Notes: generated from the letters alone by a model not told the origin. A stretch of 64,000 nt of DNA from Marinibacterium anthonyi (GCA_003217735.2 CP031585.1:4832501-4896500), one strand, 5' to 3'; counted from the stretch's first letter, positions 36,505 to 45,790 are shown. Numbers and translations: made by a program.

Positions 36505-38856
36505 TCAGCGGTCGTCGCCCATCCCGCCTTCGTCGTCGAATTCCTCGTCCATCGTGGCCTGCACCGCCCCCGCCACCGCCTCGCGCTGGCGCGGAGTCAG
36601 CTCTTCCCCGTGATCCTCGGCCAGACGGACGGTGACCTCGCGGTGAGCGAACTTGATGCCCTCGCGGGCGAAAAGCGCGCGGATCTCCTCGTAGACCCTT
36701 TTGCGGACCAGCCACTGATCGCCCGGCTTGGTCATGAACTTCACCCTGATGATCATCGCGCTGTCCTGCATTTCGATCACGCCCTGGCTTTTCAGCGGCT
36801 GGATGAAGTTCTCGCCGATCACCGGGTCCTCCATCAGCTCCTGCCCCAGTTTCTTGATCAGCTTGCGGACCTTTTCGACATCCGTGTCGTAGGTCACCCT
36901 GAGCGGCAGTTTCATGATCACCCAGTCGCGCGAATAATTGGTCAGCACCTGGATCTCGCCGAACGGCACGGTCTGCAGCGCGCCCAGGTGATGGCGCAGC
37001 TGGAACGACCGGACCGAGATCTTTTCCACCGTCCCCTTCACATTGCCCAGGTCGATGTATTCCCCCTTGCGGAACGCATCGTCGATCAGAAAGAACGCGC
37101 CCGAGAAGATGTCGCGCACCAGCGTCTGCGCGCCAAAACCGATGGCAATCCCGATGACCCCGGCGCCGGCGAACAGCGGGCTGACGTTCACCCCAAGCTC
37201 CAGCAGCGCGATCAGCGCGATCGTCACCACCACCACCGCCAGGATCCCGCCCCGGAAAAGCGGCAGCAGGGTCGCCAGCCGGCTCGCGCCCGAAGCACCG
37301 CCCTCGTCGCCCAGTTCGGCCCCGTCGTCGGCAGGCACTTCCTGGGCGATCATCCCGTCGATCCAGATCCGGAAGAGGTTGTAGACGATGTACCCGACGA
37401 ACAGCACGATCGCGACGTCCAGGAAATTGCCCACCAGGGTTTCCCGGACCATCTTGTTGTCCCTGAGCCAGATCAGGATCAGCGCGTAACTGCCCGCCGC
37501 CAACGCCAGGATCCCCGCGACCTGGCGGAACAGGTCCTCGTAGCTCATCGGCCGGTGGGTGATCCTTGGCAGGGTATCGCCAGCTTCCTCGGCCTCGGCC
37601 GCGGCATGATCGCGGTTGGCATCCTCGCGCCGGCGGATCCGGTCGAAATAGCGTTCCAGCGCAAAGTTCATCACCGCGTAAACCACCAGCATCGTCAGGA
37701 AGACGCCATAGGCCCCGGCATTCAGCGAAATGCGTTCATCCCGTTCCAGCACCAGGTCGAAACTGTGCCGCAGCCAGCCGAAGACGAAGAACAGGATCAG
37801 CGCCGGCGCCCAGATCAGCGACAGGCTGCGCAGGGCCCAGGGCACGTCTTCGGGGCGCCGCCCGCTGCGGATCACCCCGCCGATCGCTCGCCCGTTGACC
37901 AGAACCATGGCAATGTTGGCCAGCATGGCGACCAGGGTCAGGACCAGCGACAGCAGGGCGTAGACGTTGTAGTTCAGCCCGATTTCCTTGATCCAGGTCG
38001 CGGCGTACCCGCTCCAGACTCCGTAAGAGCTGATGGCCCAGAGCCAGAGGTAGAGCCGCCGCGCGTCCCGGTCGGTGAGGTTGGGGATGCGGTATTGCGG
38101 CAGGTAGGGCGACAGGGTCATCCGCCACAGATCGCCGATGGTGCGCGACATGAAGAAGGCCAGGAAGATCGCCGCGACCGTGATTTCGACCGAACGGTCG
38201 TTGGGATTGCCGAACACCAGCAGCCCGATCAGCGTCACCACGATCAGCACGAAACCGGTACCCAGCAGGCCGACCAGGAACCGCAGGGCCAGGAACGGGA
38301 CCTTTTCGGTGTAGCCCCTGGGCTTTTCCAGGATCCGCGACGTCACCAGCCCGCGCAGCACCCGCTTGCCAAAGATTTCGACCGTGGCCAGCCGCCCCAC
38401 CGCCAGCAGCACAAGCGTGGCCACCAGCACCTCGAGATAGGTCGATATCTTGCCCGTGGGGCTGGTGGCGCGCAGGATGTAAAGCACCTCGTTGACCGAC
38501 ACCGGCAGCACGGCCAGCCGTTCCTCGAGCCGGTCGATGAAGGATCCGATCACGTGGTAGGTCTGCATCAGGCCCGACAATTCGGCGTCGGACGACATCG
38601 GATCGGGGGTGCGCGGGTCCGATGCGCCGATCACGCCGCCGCCGTTGTCGACCACGACAACGCTGACCCCGGCCTCGGCAGCCTGGCGCAGGGCGTCGGC
38701 CAGGTTGGTCGCGGCGTCCGGCTCGGCCGTGGCAGTGCCGCCCGAAGACGAGATCCCGGGCAGCCCGGGCAAAAGCTGGGCCCGGCCCGCGCCGGGCAGC
38801 AGCAGCGCGCACAGCGCCAGGAGGACCGCGCAGATCAGCGGGTAGCGTCGGGTCAT
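36505..38856 (-). CDS. Large MscS-family mechanosensitive channel
   Basis: A 783-residue membrane protein. It has a signal peptide (ending near GRAQ), an N-terminal periplasmic part, about ten membrane segments, and a C-terminal MscS core. The pore-lining helix is the glycine/alanine-rich LFAGAGVIGIAIGFGAQTLV, followed by DIFSGAFFLIDDAFRKGEYI, the beta domain. It resembles the long MscM/YbdG-YnaI-type channels that open under membrane tension during osmotic downshift. Start ATG 38856 fits the signal peptide (MTRRYPLICAVLLALCALLL). The extreme C-terminus is acidic. Confidence 0.9.
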   Translation of the reverse strand: MTRRYPLICAVLLALCALLLPGAGRAQLLPGLPGISSSGGTATAEPDAATNLADALRQAAEAGVSVVVVDNGGGVIGASDPRTPDPMSSDAELSGLMQTYHVIGSFIDRLEERLAVLPVSVNEVLYILRATSPTGKISTYLEVLVATLVLLAVGRLATVEIFGKRVLRGLVTSRILEKPRGYTEKVPFLALRFLVGLLGTGFVLIVVTLIGLLVFGNPNDRSVEITVAAIFLAFFMSRTIGDLWRMTLSPYLPQYRIPNLTDRDARRLYLWLWAISSYGVWSGYAATWIKEIGLNYNVYALLSLVLTLVAMLANIAMVLVNGRAIGGVIRSGRRPEDVPWALRSLSLIWAPALILFFVFGWLRHSFDLVLERDERISLNAGAYGVFLTMLVVYAVMNFALERYFDRIRRREDANRDHAAAEAEEAGDTLPRITHRPMSYEDLFRQVAGILALAAGSYALILIWLRDNKMVRETLVGNFLDVAIVLFVGYIVYNLFRIWIDGMIAQEVPADDGAELGDEGGASGASRLATLLPLFRGGILAVVVVTIALIALLELGVNVSPLFAGAGVIGIAIGFGAQTLVRDIFSGAFFLIDDAFRKGEYIDLGNVKGTVEKISVRSFQLRHHLGALQTVPFGEIQVLTNYSRDWVIMKLPLRVTYDTDVEKVRKLIKKLGQELMEDPVIGENFIQPLKSQGVIEMQDSAMIIRVKFMTKPGDQWLVRKRVYEEIRALFAREGIKFAHREVTVRLAEDHGEELTPRQREAVAGAVQATMDEEFDDEGGMGDDR

Positions 38857-39275
38857 TGCGGAAACATATCCTGGAACCGTTCCTGTCGGGCCGCCCGGAT
38901 CGGGCATTTTTCAGGCTATCCGGGCGGACGATCCGGCGCAATCGGGGCGGCGGTTTCCCATTGCATCCGTGACGGTTTCAAATACTAGGGTTTCAGGGGC
39001 CCGCGCCATGGCGGGCATACAGTCGGAACGGGACGGTCGGACATGGCGAAAACGGCAATTTCGGCCCGAATTCCGGTCTATTCGGCCAATTCGGGCGATG
39101 AAGTCGCAGGCCCCGGGCCGGTCTGGCATCGCCAACACCGAAACGGCTCGTTATGGTGCGGTCAGGGTGAGATGCGTACCAGGGCAGTGACTTCCTGCAA
39201 GCCGGGCGTGACGATCATCGAATGGAACGACGTGCCGGAACGATCCGGCACGGATCTGAGGCAGTGAATGCAATC
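38857..39275. other. Divergent promoter region before the glycan operon
   Basis: This 419-base gap separates the divergent channel gene and the seven-gene glycan operon, and should hold both promoters. The only clear structure is a hairpin next to the operon start (39231-39252). No good -35/-10 pair was found by eye. Confidence 0.5.
39231..39252 (+). promoter_or_regulatory. Leader hairpin just upstream of the glycan operon
   Basis: CGTGCCGGA-ACGA-TCCGGCACG is a perfect 9-bp stem with a four-base loop. It ends 23 bases before the first start codon, ATG 39276. It could be an operator, a stabilising 5' leader, or a translation control element. There is no T run, so termination is unlikely. Confidence 0.4.
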
Positions 39276-40499
39276 ATGATCGATGCCGACGCGGATAGGG
39301 TGCTGAAACCGGGCACCGGCGCCATGCGCGTCATGCTGTACAGCCACGACACATTCGGCCTGGGCCACCTGCGCCGGACGCGGGCGCTGGCCTCGGCCAT
39401 CACCGAGGCGGACCCGACCGCATCGGCCCTGATCGTCACCGGATCGCCGGTGGCGGGCCGCTTTGCCTTTCCGCCCAAGGTCGACCACATCCGCCTGCCC
39501 GGCGTGACCAAGCTGGCCGATGGCAGCTATGCCAGCCAGGCGCTGGGGCTGGATATCGATGAAACGACCGACCTGCGCGCCAGCCTGATCGAGGCCGCCG
39601 CCACCGTCTTCAAACCCGACCTGCTGATCGTCGACAAGGAGCCCACCGGCTTTCGCGGCGAATTGATGCCGACGCTGGACCGGCTGGTGGCCAACGGGCG
39701 ATCCAAGCTGGTGCTGGGCCTGCGCGACGTGCTGGACGAACCCGAAGTGCTGGTCGAGGAATGGGGCCACAAGGGCGCTGTCGAGGCCGCCGAACGCTAT
39801 TACCACGAACTCTGGGTGTATGGGCTGCGGTCCATCTATGACCCGACCGCCGCGCTGCCCTTCAGCCAGGCGCTGCGCGAGCGGATGGTGTTTACCGGCT
39901 ACCTGCGGCGCGACCAGATGCAGATCGGCGTGCCGCCCGCGGGCGATTACGTGCTGGTCACGCCCGGCGGCGGCGGCGACGGGCAGACCATGGTGAACCT
40001 GGTCCTGTCCGCCTACGAGGCCGACCCGACGCTGTCCCCCCGCGCGATCCTGGTCTACGGCCCGTTCCTGTCGGGTGACACGCGGGCCGAATTCGAACGG
40101 CGGGTCAAGGCGCTGCACGGCCGGGTCGAGGCGGTCGGCTTCGAAAGCCAGATCGAGACGCTGATCGCGGGTGCCAGCGGTGTAATCTGCATGGGCGGCT
40201 ACAATACCTTCTGCGAAGTGCTGACATTCGACCGCCCCGCCGTGATCGTGCCGCGCACGGTGCCGCGGCGGGAACAATACATCCGCGCCCGCCGGGCCGA
40301 AGAGATGGGCCTGGTCGGCATGATCGACGAATGGCGCGACGGGCTGACGACCGAAGCCATGATCGCCGCGATCCGCGGCCTGACCGCCCGTCCGCAACCG
40401 TCGCAATCCTTCCCGCCGGGGCTTCTGGACGGGCTGGACCATGTGACCGAACGGGTCGCCAGCCTGCTTGCGCTGCGCAGGGAGTGCGCCGCGGAATGA
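39276..40499 (+). CDS. Predicted glycosyltransferase, COG4671/MurG-like
   Basis: A 407-residue predicted GT-B glycosyltransferase. The N-terminal MRVMLYSHDTFGLGHLRRTR (about residues 17-36) is the conserved GHLRR motif of COG4671 proteins. The C-terminal half has VICMGGYNTFCEVLTFDRPA, the donor-binding segment shared with MurG/GT28. Donor and acceptor are unknown. No membrane segment is seen, so it acts in the cytoplasm. It is the first gene of a seven-gene operon and a distant paralogue of the fifth. ATG 39276 is chosen; an earlier GTG (39264) and a later ATG (39324) are possible. Its stop overlaps the next start (ATGA). Confidence 0.75.
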   Translation: MIDADADRVLKPGTGAMRVMLYSHDTFGLGHLRRTRALASAITEADPTASALIVTGSPVAGRFAFPPKVDHIRLPGVTKLADGSYASQALGLDIDETTDLRASLIEAAATVFKPDLLIVDKEPTGFRGELMPTLDRLVANGRSKLVLGLRDVLDEPEVLVEEWGHKGAVEAAERYYHELWVYGLRSIYDPTAALPFSQALRERMVFTGYLRRDQMQIGVPPAGDYVLVTPGGGGDGQTMVNLVLSAYEADPTLSPRAILVYGPFLSGDTRAEFERRVKALHGRVEAVGFESQIETLIAGASGVICMGGYNTFCEVLTFDRPAVIVPRTVPRREQYIRARRAEEMGLVGMIDEWRDGLTTEAMIAAIRGLTARPQPSQSFPPGLLDGLDHVTERVASLLALRRECAAE

Positions 40500-41734
40500 C
40501 GAAGACCCCGCCGCTGGCCGTGCTCGTGAAGGGCTGGCCGCGCCTGTCCGAAACCTTCATCGCCCAGGAACTGGTCGCGCTGGAAGACGCCGGCCACCAG
40601 ATGGCGCTGTGGTCCCTGCGCCACCCGACCGACACGGCGACCCATCCGCTGCACGATCGGCTGAAGGCGCAGGTGACCTATCTGCCGGAATACCTGCACG
40701 ACGAACCCGGGCGCGTGCTGCGCGGGTGGTGGAAGGCCCGCCGCCTGCCCGGCTATGCCGACGCCTGGCGGTCCTGGCGTGCCGACCTGAAACGCGACCG
40801 CACGCGCAACCGGGTGCGCCGGTTCGGCCAGGCCTGCGTGCTGGCGGCCGAACTGCCCGAAGGCACGCGCGGGCTTTACGCGCATTTCATGCACACGCCG
40901 TCGTCGGTTGCCCGCTACGCGGCGATCCTGCGCGGCCTGCCCTGGTCGTTTTCGGCCCATGCCAAGGACATCTGGACATCGCCCGACTGGGAAAAGCGCG
41001 AAAAGCTGACGGCGGCGACCCATGGCGCGACCTTCGGCGCCACCTGCACCGCCTTCGGGGCCGATCATCTGCGCGGGCTGGCCGATGATCCGGGCCGGGT
41101 GGACCTGGTTTATCACGGGCTCGACCTGCACCGCTTTCCGCCGCCGCCCGACCGGCCCGTGCGCGGGGCGGATGCGCCGTTCCGGATCCTGTCGGTGGGT
41201 CGGCTGGTGGAAAAGAAGGGCTTTGACCGCCTGATCGAGGCGCTGGCCCTGCTGCCCAGGACGCTGGACTGGCACTGGGAACATATCGGCGGCGGCGGCG
41301 ACAAGGCGGCGCTGGCGGCGCGGTCGGGCGCGTTGAAGATCGCGCACCGGATCACCTGGCGCGGGGCGCTGGCGCAACCCGACGTGATCGAGGCGATGCG
41401 GCGGGCCGACCTGTTCGTGCTGCCTTCGCGCGTGGCCCGGGACGGCGACCGCGACGGGCTGCCCAACGTGCTGATGGAAGCGGCGTCGCAGAAGCTGCCG
41501 ATCCTGTCGACGCCGGTCTCGGCGATCCCGGAATTCATCGAGGACGGCGTGCACGGGTTCCTGTCGGCCGACGACCTCTTCGCGCTGGCCGATGCGATCA
41601 CCCAGATGGCGACCGACCCGGCGGTGACCACGGGCCTGGCCGATGCCGCGTTTCATCGGCTGACCGCCAGCTTCCGGATGGAACCCGGCATCGCCCGCCT
41701 GTCCGCGCGGCTGACCGCGCTGTGCGAAGACTGA
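40496..41734 (+). CDS. Family 4 glycosyltransferase
   Basis: A 412-residue GT-B enzyme of family 4, similar in layout to colanic-acid glycosyltransferases. The N-terminal KGWPRLSETFIAQELVALE is the typical acceptor-side motif. FRILSVGRLVEKKGFDRLIE begins the donor domain, and DGLPNVLMEAAS provides the E-x7-E type catalytic and donor contact. The start overlaps the previous stop (ATGA). It is probably cytoplasmic and acts on the same acceptor as its neighbours. Confidence 0.8.
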   Translation: MTKTPPLAVLVKGWPRLSETFIAQELVALEDAGHQMALWSLRHPTDTATHPLHDRLKAQVTYLPEYLHDEPGRVLRGWWKARRLPGYADAWRSWRADLKRDRTRNRVRRFGQACVLAAELPEGTRGLYAHFMHTPSSVARYAAILRGLPWSFSAHAKDIWTSPDWEKREKLTAATHGATFGATCTAFGADHLRGLADDPGRVDLVYHGLDLHRFPPPPDRPVRGADAPFRILSVGRLVEKKGFDRLIEALALLPRTLDWHWEHIGGGGDKAALAARSGALKIAHRITWRGALAQPDVIEAMRRADLFVLPSRVARDGDRDGLPNVLMEAASQKLPILSTPVSAIPEFIEDGVHGFLSADDLFALADAITQMATDPAVTTGLADAAFHRLTASFRMEPGIARLSARLTALCED

Positions 41735-41738
41735 TCCG

Positions 41739-42818
41739 ATGCGCCTTGCCTTCTACGCCCCGATGAAAGCACCGACCCACCCGGTGCCCTCGGGCGACCG
41801 CGAGATGGCGCGCAACCTGATGACGATGCTGGGCAGCGACGGGGCCGAGGTCATCCTTGCATCCGAACTGAAGCTGCGCGACGGGACCGGGGATATCGCC
41901 ACGCAGCGGCGCCTGATCGCGGATGCCGAATCCGAGGTGGAGCGGCTGATGGCCGAATTGCCGGATGACGTGGCGCTGTGGGTCACGTATCACAATTACT
42001 ACAAGGCGCCCGACCTGCTGGGCCCCGAAATCGCGCGGCGGCGGGGCATTCCCTATGTCCAGATCGAAGCGTCCCGCGCCCGCAAGCGGCTGACCGGTCC
42101 CTGGGCCGGTTTCGCCGCCGCGTCCGAGGCCGCATCGGATGCGGCGGCGGTGATCTTTCACCCAATAGAACATGACCGCGAAACGCTGGACCGCGACCGC
42201 GTGCCGGGCCAGATCGTTGCCGCCCTGCCGCCGTTCCTGGCCGCCGATGACCTGCCGGTCGCCGGTGATCCGGTGCCCGGGCGGCTGCTGTCGGTGGGGA
42301 TGATGCGGCCCGGCGACAAGATGGGATCCTATCGCCTGATTGCCGAGACCCTGCCCGCGCTGACCCATCCGAACTGGCATCTGCACATCGCCGGCGACGG
42401 CCCGGCGGGCGACGCGATCCGCGCGCTGTTCGCGCCTTTCGGGGACCGGGTGACGTTCCTGGGCCAACTGGACCGCGACGGGCTGAACGCGGCTTATGCC
42501 AGCGCCGATCTGTTTCTGTGGCCCGGCGTGAACGAGGCCTACGGCATGGTGTTCCTCGAGGCCCAGGCCCATGGCGTGCCGGCCGTGGCGCAGGACCGGC
42601 CCGGCGTGCGCGACGTGGTGGCGGGCGGCCCGAACCCTCCGGTCCAGGCAGGCGCGGCCGGCCTTGCGCTTCGGTGTGACTGGTTGCTCGAAGACCCGGC
42701 GCGCCGGCAGGCCGCCAGCCTTCTGGCCAGACAGACCCTGCGCGCCCGGCATCTGCAGCCGGCCGCCGCCCGCGGCTTCTGGCAAACCGTGTCCCCCTTG
42801 TTGGAGGGTCGTCCATGA
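41739..42818 (+). CDS. Family 4 glycosyltransferase, second
   Basis: A 359-residue GT4-type enzyme. It begins MRLAFYAPMKAPTHPVPSGD, with a proline/histidine-rich entry loop. The donor domain starts GRLLSVGMMRPGDKMGSYRL, and NEAYGMVFLEAQAHG supplies the E-x7-E motif. It is separated from the preceding gene by four bases and overlaps the phosphatase gene by four. Distinct in sequence from the first GT4, so it probably adds a different sugar or linkage. Confidence 0.75.
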   Translation: MRLAFYAPMKAPTHPVPSGDREMARNLMTMLGSDGAEVILASELKLRDGTGDIATQRRLIADAESEVERLMAELPDDVALWVTYHNYYKAPDLLGPEIARRRGIPYVQIEASRARKRLTGPWAGFAAASEAASDAAAVIFHPIEHDRETLDRDRVPGQIVAALPPFLAADDLPVAGDPVPGRLLSVGMMRPGDKMGSYRLIAETLPALTHPNWHLHIAGDGPAGDAIRALFAPFGDRVTFLGQLDRDGLNAAYASADLFLWPGVNEAYGMVFLEAQAHGVPAVAQDRPGVRDVVAGGPNPPVQAGAAGLALRCDWLLEDPARRQAASLLARQTLRARHLQPAAARGFWQTVSPLLEGRP

Positions 42819-43399
42819 TCCGTCTTGCGCTTCTGCGCCATGGCCATACCGAATGGAACCGCGCCGGCCGGATCCAGGGCCGCAGCGACATCATGCTGGA
42901 CCACGAGGCGCGCACGGACCTGTCCAAATTGCGCCTGCCTGCCCCCTGGGACGTGGCCATGCTGTGGTCCAGCCCGCTGGAACGGGCGCTGGACACCGCC
43001 GAACTGGTGTCCGGCGGCAAGCGCCCCAAGGCGGCGCCCGAGCTGATCGAGATGAACTGGGGCGATTTCGAGGGCCAGCGGGGCGAGGACCTGATCGCGA
43101 CGCCCGGGTCGGGGTACAAGCATATCGAGGACTGGGGCTGGGATTTCCGCCCGCCCGGCGGCGAAAGCCCGCGCGAGCTGGCCGAACGGCTGACGCCCTG
43201 GCTGTTCGGGCTGACCGGCGACAACGTCGCGGTCTGCCATATCGGCGTGATGCGGGTGATCCTGGCGCTGGCGCATGACTGGGATTTCGACGGCCCCGCG
43301 CCGTTCCGGATCAAGCGCAACCGGATGTATCTGGTCGAGATCCGCGGCGACCGGCTGATCCCCGACCCCGACCCCGTCCGCCTGGTGCCCGCGCCATGA
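42815..43399 (+). CDS. Histidine phosphatase superfamily protein
   Basis: A 194-residue enzyme of the phosphoglycerate mutase-like superfamily. The catalytic motif LLRHGHTEWNRAGRIQG is at the N-terminus, and the second histidine is in AVCHIGVMRV. Most small members of this kind remove phosphate from small molecules such as sugar or nucleotide phosphates. In this operon it may dephosphorylate a sugar phosphate precursor or a lipid-linked product. It overlaps both neighbours by four bases. Confidence 0.8.
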   Translation: MIRLALLRHGHTEWNRAGRIQGRSDIMLDHEARTDLSKLRLPAPWDVAMLWSSPLERALDTAELVSGGKRPKAAPELIEMNWGDFEGQRGEDLIATPGSGYKHIEDWGWDFRPPGGESPRELAERLTPWLFGLTGDNVAVCHIGVMRVILALAHDWDFDGPAPFRIKRNRMYLVEIRGDRLIPDPDPVRLVPAP

Positions 43400-44520
43400 A
43401 GGTGCTGATCGTCGTCACCCACCTTTTGGGCACCGGCCACCTGAGCCGCGCGCTGACCCTGGGCCGGGCCTTTGCCGCCGCCGGTCACGACGTGACCCTG
43501 GCCAGCGGCGGCGCGCCTGCCCCGCACCTGGACACCACCGGCGTGACGCTGGTGCAACTGCCCCCCGTCAAGTCCGACGGCACCGATTTCACCCGGCTGC
43601 TGACGCCCGACGGAACACAAGCCGATGCCGATTGGCTGGCCCGGCGGTCCGAAACGCTGAACGACTGCCTGGCCGGCGATCCGGACCTTCTGATCACCGA
43701 GCTTTTCCCCTTTGGCCGCCGCATCCTGCGCGCCGAATTCCTGGCCCTGCTGGACACCGCCCGCGCGCGGCCGCGCCCGCCCAGGATCCTGAGTTCGATC
43801 CGCGATATCCTTGCCCCGCCGTCGAAACCCGCCAAGGCCACCTGGGCGGACGAGATCGTGACGCGGTACTACGACGGCGTTCTGGTCCATTCCGACCCGG
43901 CGCGGACGGACCTGTCGTTAAGCTGGCCGGTGTCCGACGCGCTGGCGCCGCGCCTGATCTACACGGGCTACGTCGCCCCCGCCCCGGCCGGGCCGCATCC
44001 CGACCGGGCCGGCGCGGGCGAGATCCTGGTCAGCGCCGGCGGTGGCGCCGTCGGCGATGCGCTGTTCCGCACCGCCCTGGCCGCCGCAGCGCAGGATCCG
44101 TCGCGCAGCTGGCGTCTGCTGGTGGGCGGCGGGGCCGACCGGCTGACCACCCTCGCCGACGGCGCCCCAGCCAATGTCACGCTGGAAGCGCCGCGCCCCG
44201 ATTTCCGCCAGATGCTGTCGCACGCGGCGGCCTCGGTCAGCATGTGCGGCTACAACACCGCGCTGGACATCCTGCAGGCGGGCACCCCGGCGGTCTTTGT
44301 GCCCTTCGACGCCGGCAACGAGGTCGAACAGGGCCTGCGCGCGGACAGCCTGGCTGCCCTGCCCGGCATCGTGGCGCTGAAAAGCGCCGATCTGACGCCC
44401 GAAGCCCTGCGCGCCGCCCTGGACAGGGTCACCACCGACGGACCGCGCGACAGCGGGCAATTGCGCGACGACGGTGCGGCCGAAACGATAAGAATATGCG
44501 AAACGATGATGACGAAATGA
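43396..44520 (+). CDS. Predicted glycosyltransferase, COG4671/MurG-like, second copy
   Basis: A 374-residue GT-B protein related to the first gene of the operon. It has MKVLIVVTHLLGTGHLSRAL at the N-terminus and VSMCGYNTALDILQAGTPAV near the C-terminus, equivalent to the MGGYNTFCEVLTF segment of its paralogue. Two paralogues in one operon suggest two successive transfers with similar donors. The start and stop both overlap neighbours by four bases. Confidence 0.75.
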   Translation: MKVLIVVTHLLGTGHLSRALTLGRAFAAAGHDVTLASGGAPAPHLDTTGVTLVQLPPVKSDGTDFTRLLTPDGTQADADWLARRSETLNDCLAGDPDLLITELFPFGRRILRAEFLALLDTARARPRPPRILSSIRDILAPPSKPAKATWADEIVTRYYDGVLVHSDPARTDLSLSWPVSDALAPRLIYTGYVAPAPAGPHPDRAGAGEILVSAGGGAVGDALFRTALAAAAQDPSRSWRLLVGGGADRLTTLADGAPANVTLEAPRPDFRQMLSHAAASVSMCGYNTALDILQAGTPAVFVPFDAGNEVEQGLRADSLAALPGIVALKSADLTPEALRAALDRVTTDGPRDSGQLRDDGAAETIRICETMMTK

Positions 44521-45275
44521 CCGACTGGACCCCCCTGGACGACGAACTTGACCGGATGGAAATGCCCTTTCCCGTCTGGTGGCGCGATGACGACGCACTG
44601 ACCGATACCACCGCGCTGAACCGCCTGATCCGCCTGTCCGAACGGAACGGCTGGCCGCTGCACCTGGCCATCGTCCCGGCCCATGCGGATGCGGCCCTGG
44701 CCGACCGCCTGCGCGACGCCGCGACGGTCATCCCGGTGACCCACGGGTGGGCCCATGTCAGCCACGCGCCCAAAACCGAGAAGAACGCCGAATTCGGCGC
44801 CCACCGTGCCGCGGACGTGATGGCCGCCGAGGCCGGGCAGGGACACGCCCGGCTGGAGGATCTGCTGGGCGAGGCGCCCGCGCCGATGTTCGTGCCGCCC
44901 TGGAACCGGATCGCCCCCGACCTGCTGCCGCTGCTGCCCGGGCAGGGCTTTGACATGATCTCGACCTACAATCCGCGCAAGACGCCTCGGGCCGTCCCCG
45001 GCCTGACCCGCGTGAACACCCATCTGGACCCGATCGACTGGCACGGGGGCCGCAGCCTGGTGGACCCGCAGGCGTTGGTGAACAAGCTGGCCCGCGACCT
45101 GGCCGACCGCCGCGAAGGCCGGGCCGACGCCACCGAACCCTATGGCCTGCTGACCCATCACCTGGTGCATGACGACGCCATCTGGGACTTTGTCGAAACC
45201 TTCTTCACCCACCTGTGCAACGCGCCCCTGTATTTCTGGAGCGCCCGAGACCCCCAAACGGAGCCCAATTCATGA
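44517..45275 (+). CDS. Polysaccharide deacetylase-like protein
   Basis: A 252-residue protein resembling NodB-type polysaccharide deacetylases. The likely metal and catalytic positions are in FPVWWRDDDALTD (about residues 18-30), VTHGWAHVSH and the later PPWNRIAPDLL. It would remove acetyl groups from N-acetylated sugars. There is no signal peptide, so the substrate should be a cytoplasmic glycan or glycolipid precursor. ATG 44517 forms an ATGA overlap with the preceding stop; ATG 44496 is a possible longer start. The stop overlaps the methyltransferase start. Confidence 0.65.
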   Translation: MTDWTPLDDELDRMEMPFPVWWRDDDALTDTTALNRLIRLSERNGWPLHLAIVPAHADAALADRLRDAATVIPVTHGWAHVSHAPKTEKNAEFGAHRAADVMAAEAGQGHARLEDLLGEAPAPMFVPPWNRIAPDLLPLLPGQGFDMISTYNPRKTPRAVPGLTRVNTHLDPIDWHGGRSLVDPQALVNKLARDLADRREGRADATEPYGLLTHHLVHDDAIWDFVETFFTHLCNAPLYFWSARDPQTEPNS

Positions 45276-45748
45276 GCCGCCTCGATTCCATGCTGCGCCG
45301 CCTGAGCGCCCAACGCGACGGGCTCAACTGGGCCGCCGAAGAGGTCCGCGCGTTGAACGGCGACGTGCTGGACCTTGGCCTTGGCAATGGCCGGACCTAC
45401 GACCACCTGCGCGAAATCGTGCCCGACCGGCGCATCTGGGTGATCGACCGGATCCTGCAATGCCATCCGTCCTGCGAACCGCCGGCGGCGGATTTCCTGC
45501 AGGGCGAGGCCGCGCCGATGCTGGAGGAACTGGCCGCCCGGACGCCTGGCATCGTCTTTGCCCATTACGACCTGGGGCGCGGGATCAAGGAAGAGGATGT
45601 CGCCGAGGCCGCCGCGCTGTCCAGGGACCTGGCGCGGGTGATGGTGCCCGGCGGGATCATCGTGTCCGGCCAGCCACTGGTGGGGTTCGAACAGGTGCAG
45701 GGGCCCGACAGCATCGCGCCCGACCGCTACATGTTCTACCGCTGCTGA
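45272..45748 (+). CDS. Small class I SAM-dependent methyltransferase (Methyltransf_17-like)
   Basis: A 158-residue protein with SAM motif LDLGLGNGRTYDHLRE (about residues 32-47). It is homologous to the protein at 26232-26717 along its full length. As the last gene of the glycan operon, coupled to the deacetylase by ATGA, it may methylate the glycan, for example an O-methyl sugar cap. The frame reaches further upstream, but ATG 45272 gives the same MSRLD/MTRLD beginning as its paralogue. Confidence 0.75.
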   Translation: MSRLDSMLRRLSAQRDGLNWAAEEVRALNGDVLDLGLGNGRTYDHLREIVPDRRIWVIDRILQCHPSCEPPAADFLQGEAAPMLEELAARTPGIVFAHYDLGRGIKEEDVAEAAALSRDLARVMVPGGIIVSGQPLVGFEQVQGPDSIAPDRYMFYRC

Positions 45749-45790
45749 CCGCGCGCACCGGCATTTTCCCGAACTCCGGGCCGGATAATG

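Noticed and set aside
36466-38988. An 840-codon plus-strand open frame opposite the MscS-type channel
   Set aside because: The minus strand encodes the channel with signal peptide, membrane helices and pore motif. The opposite frame is again His/Asp/Gln-rich antisense sequence.
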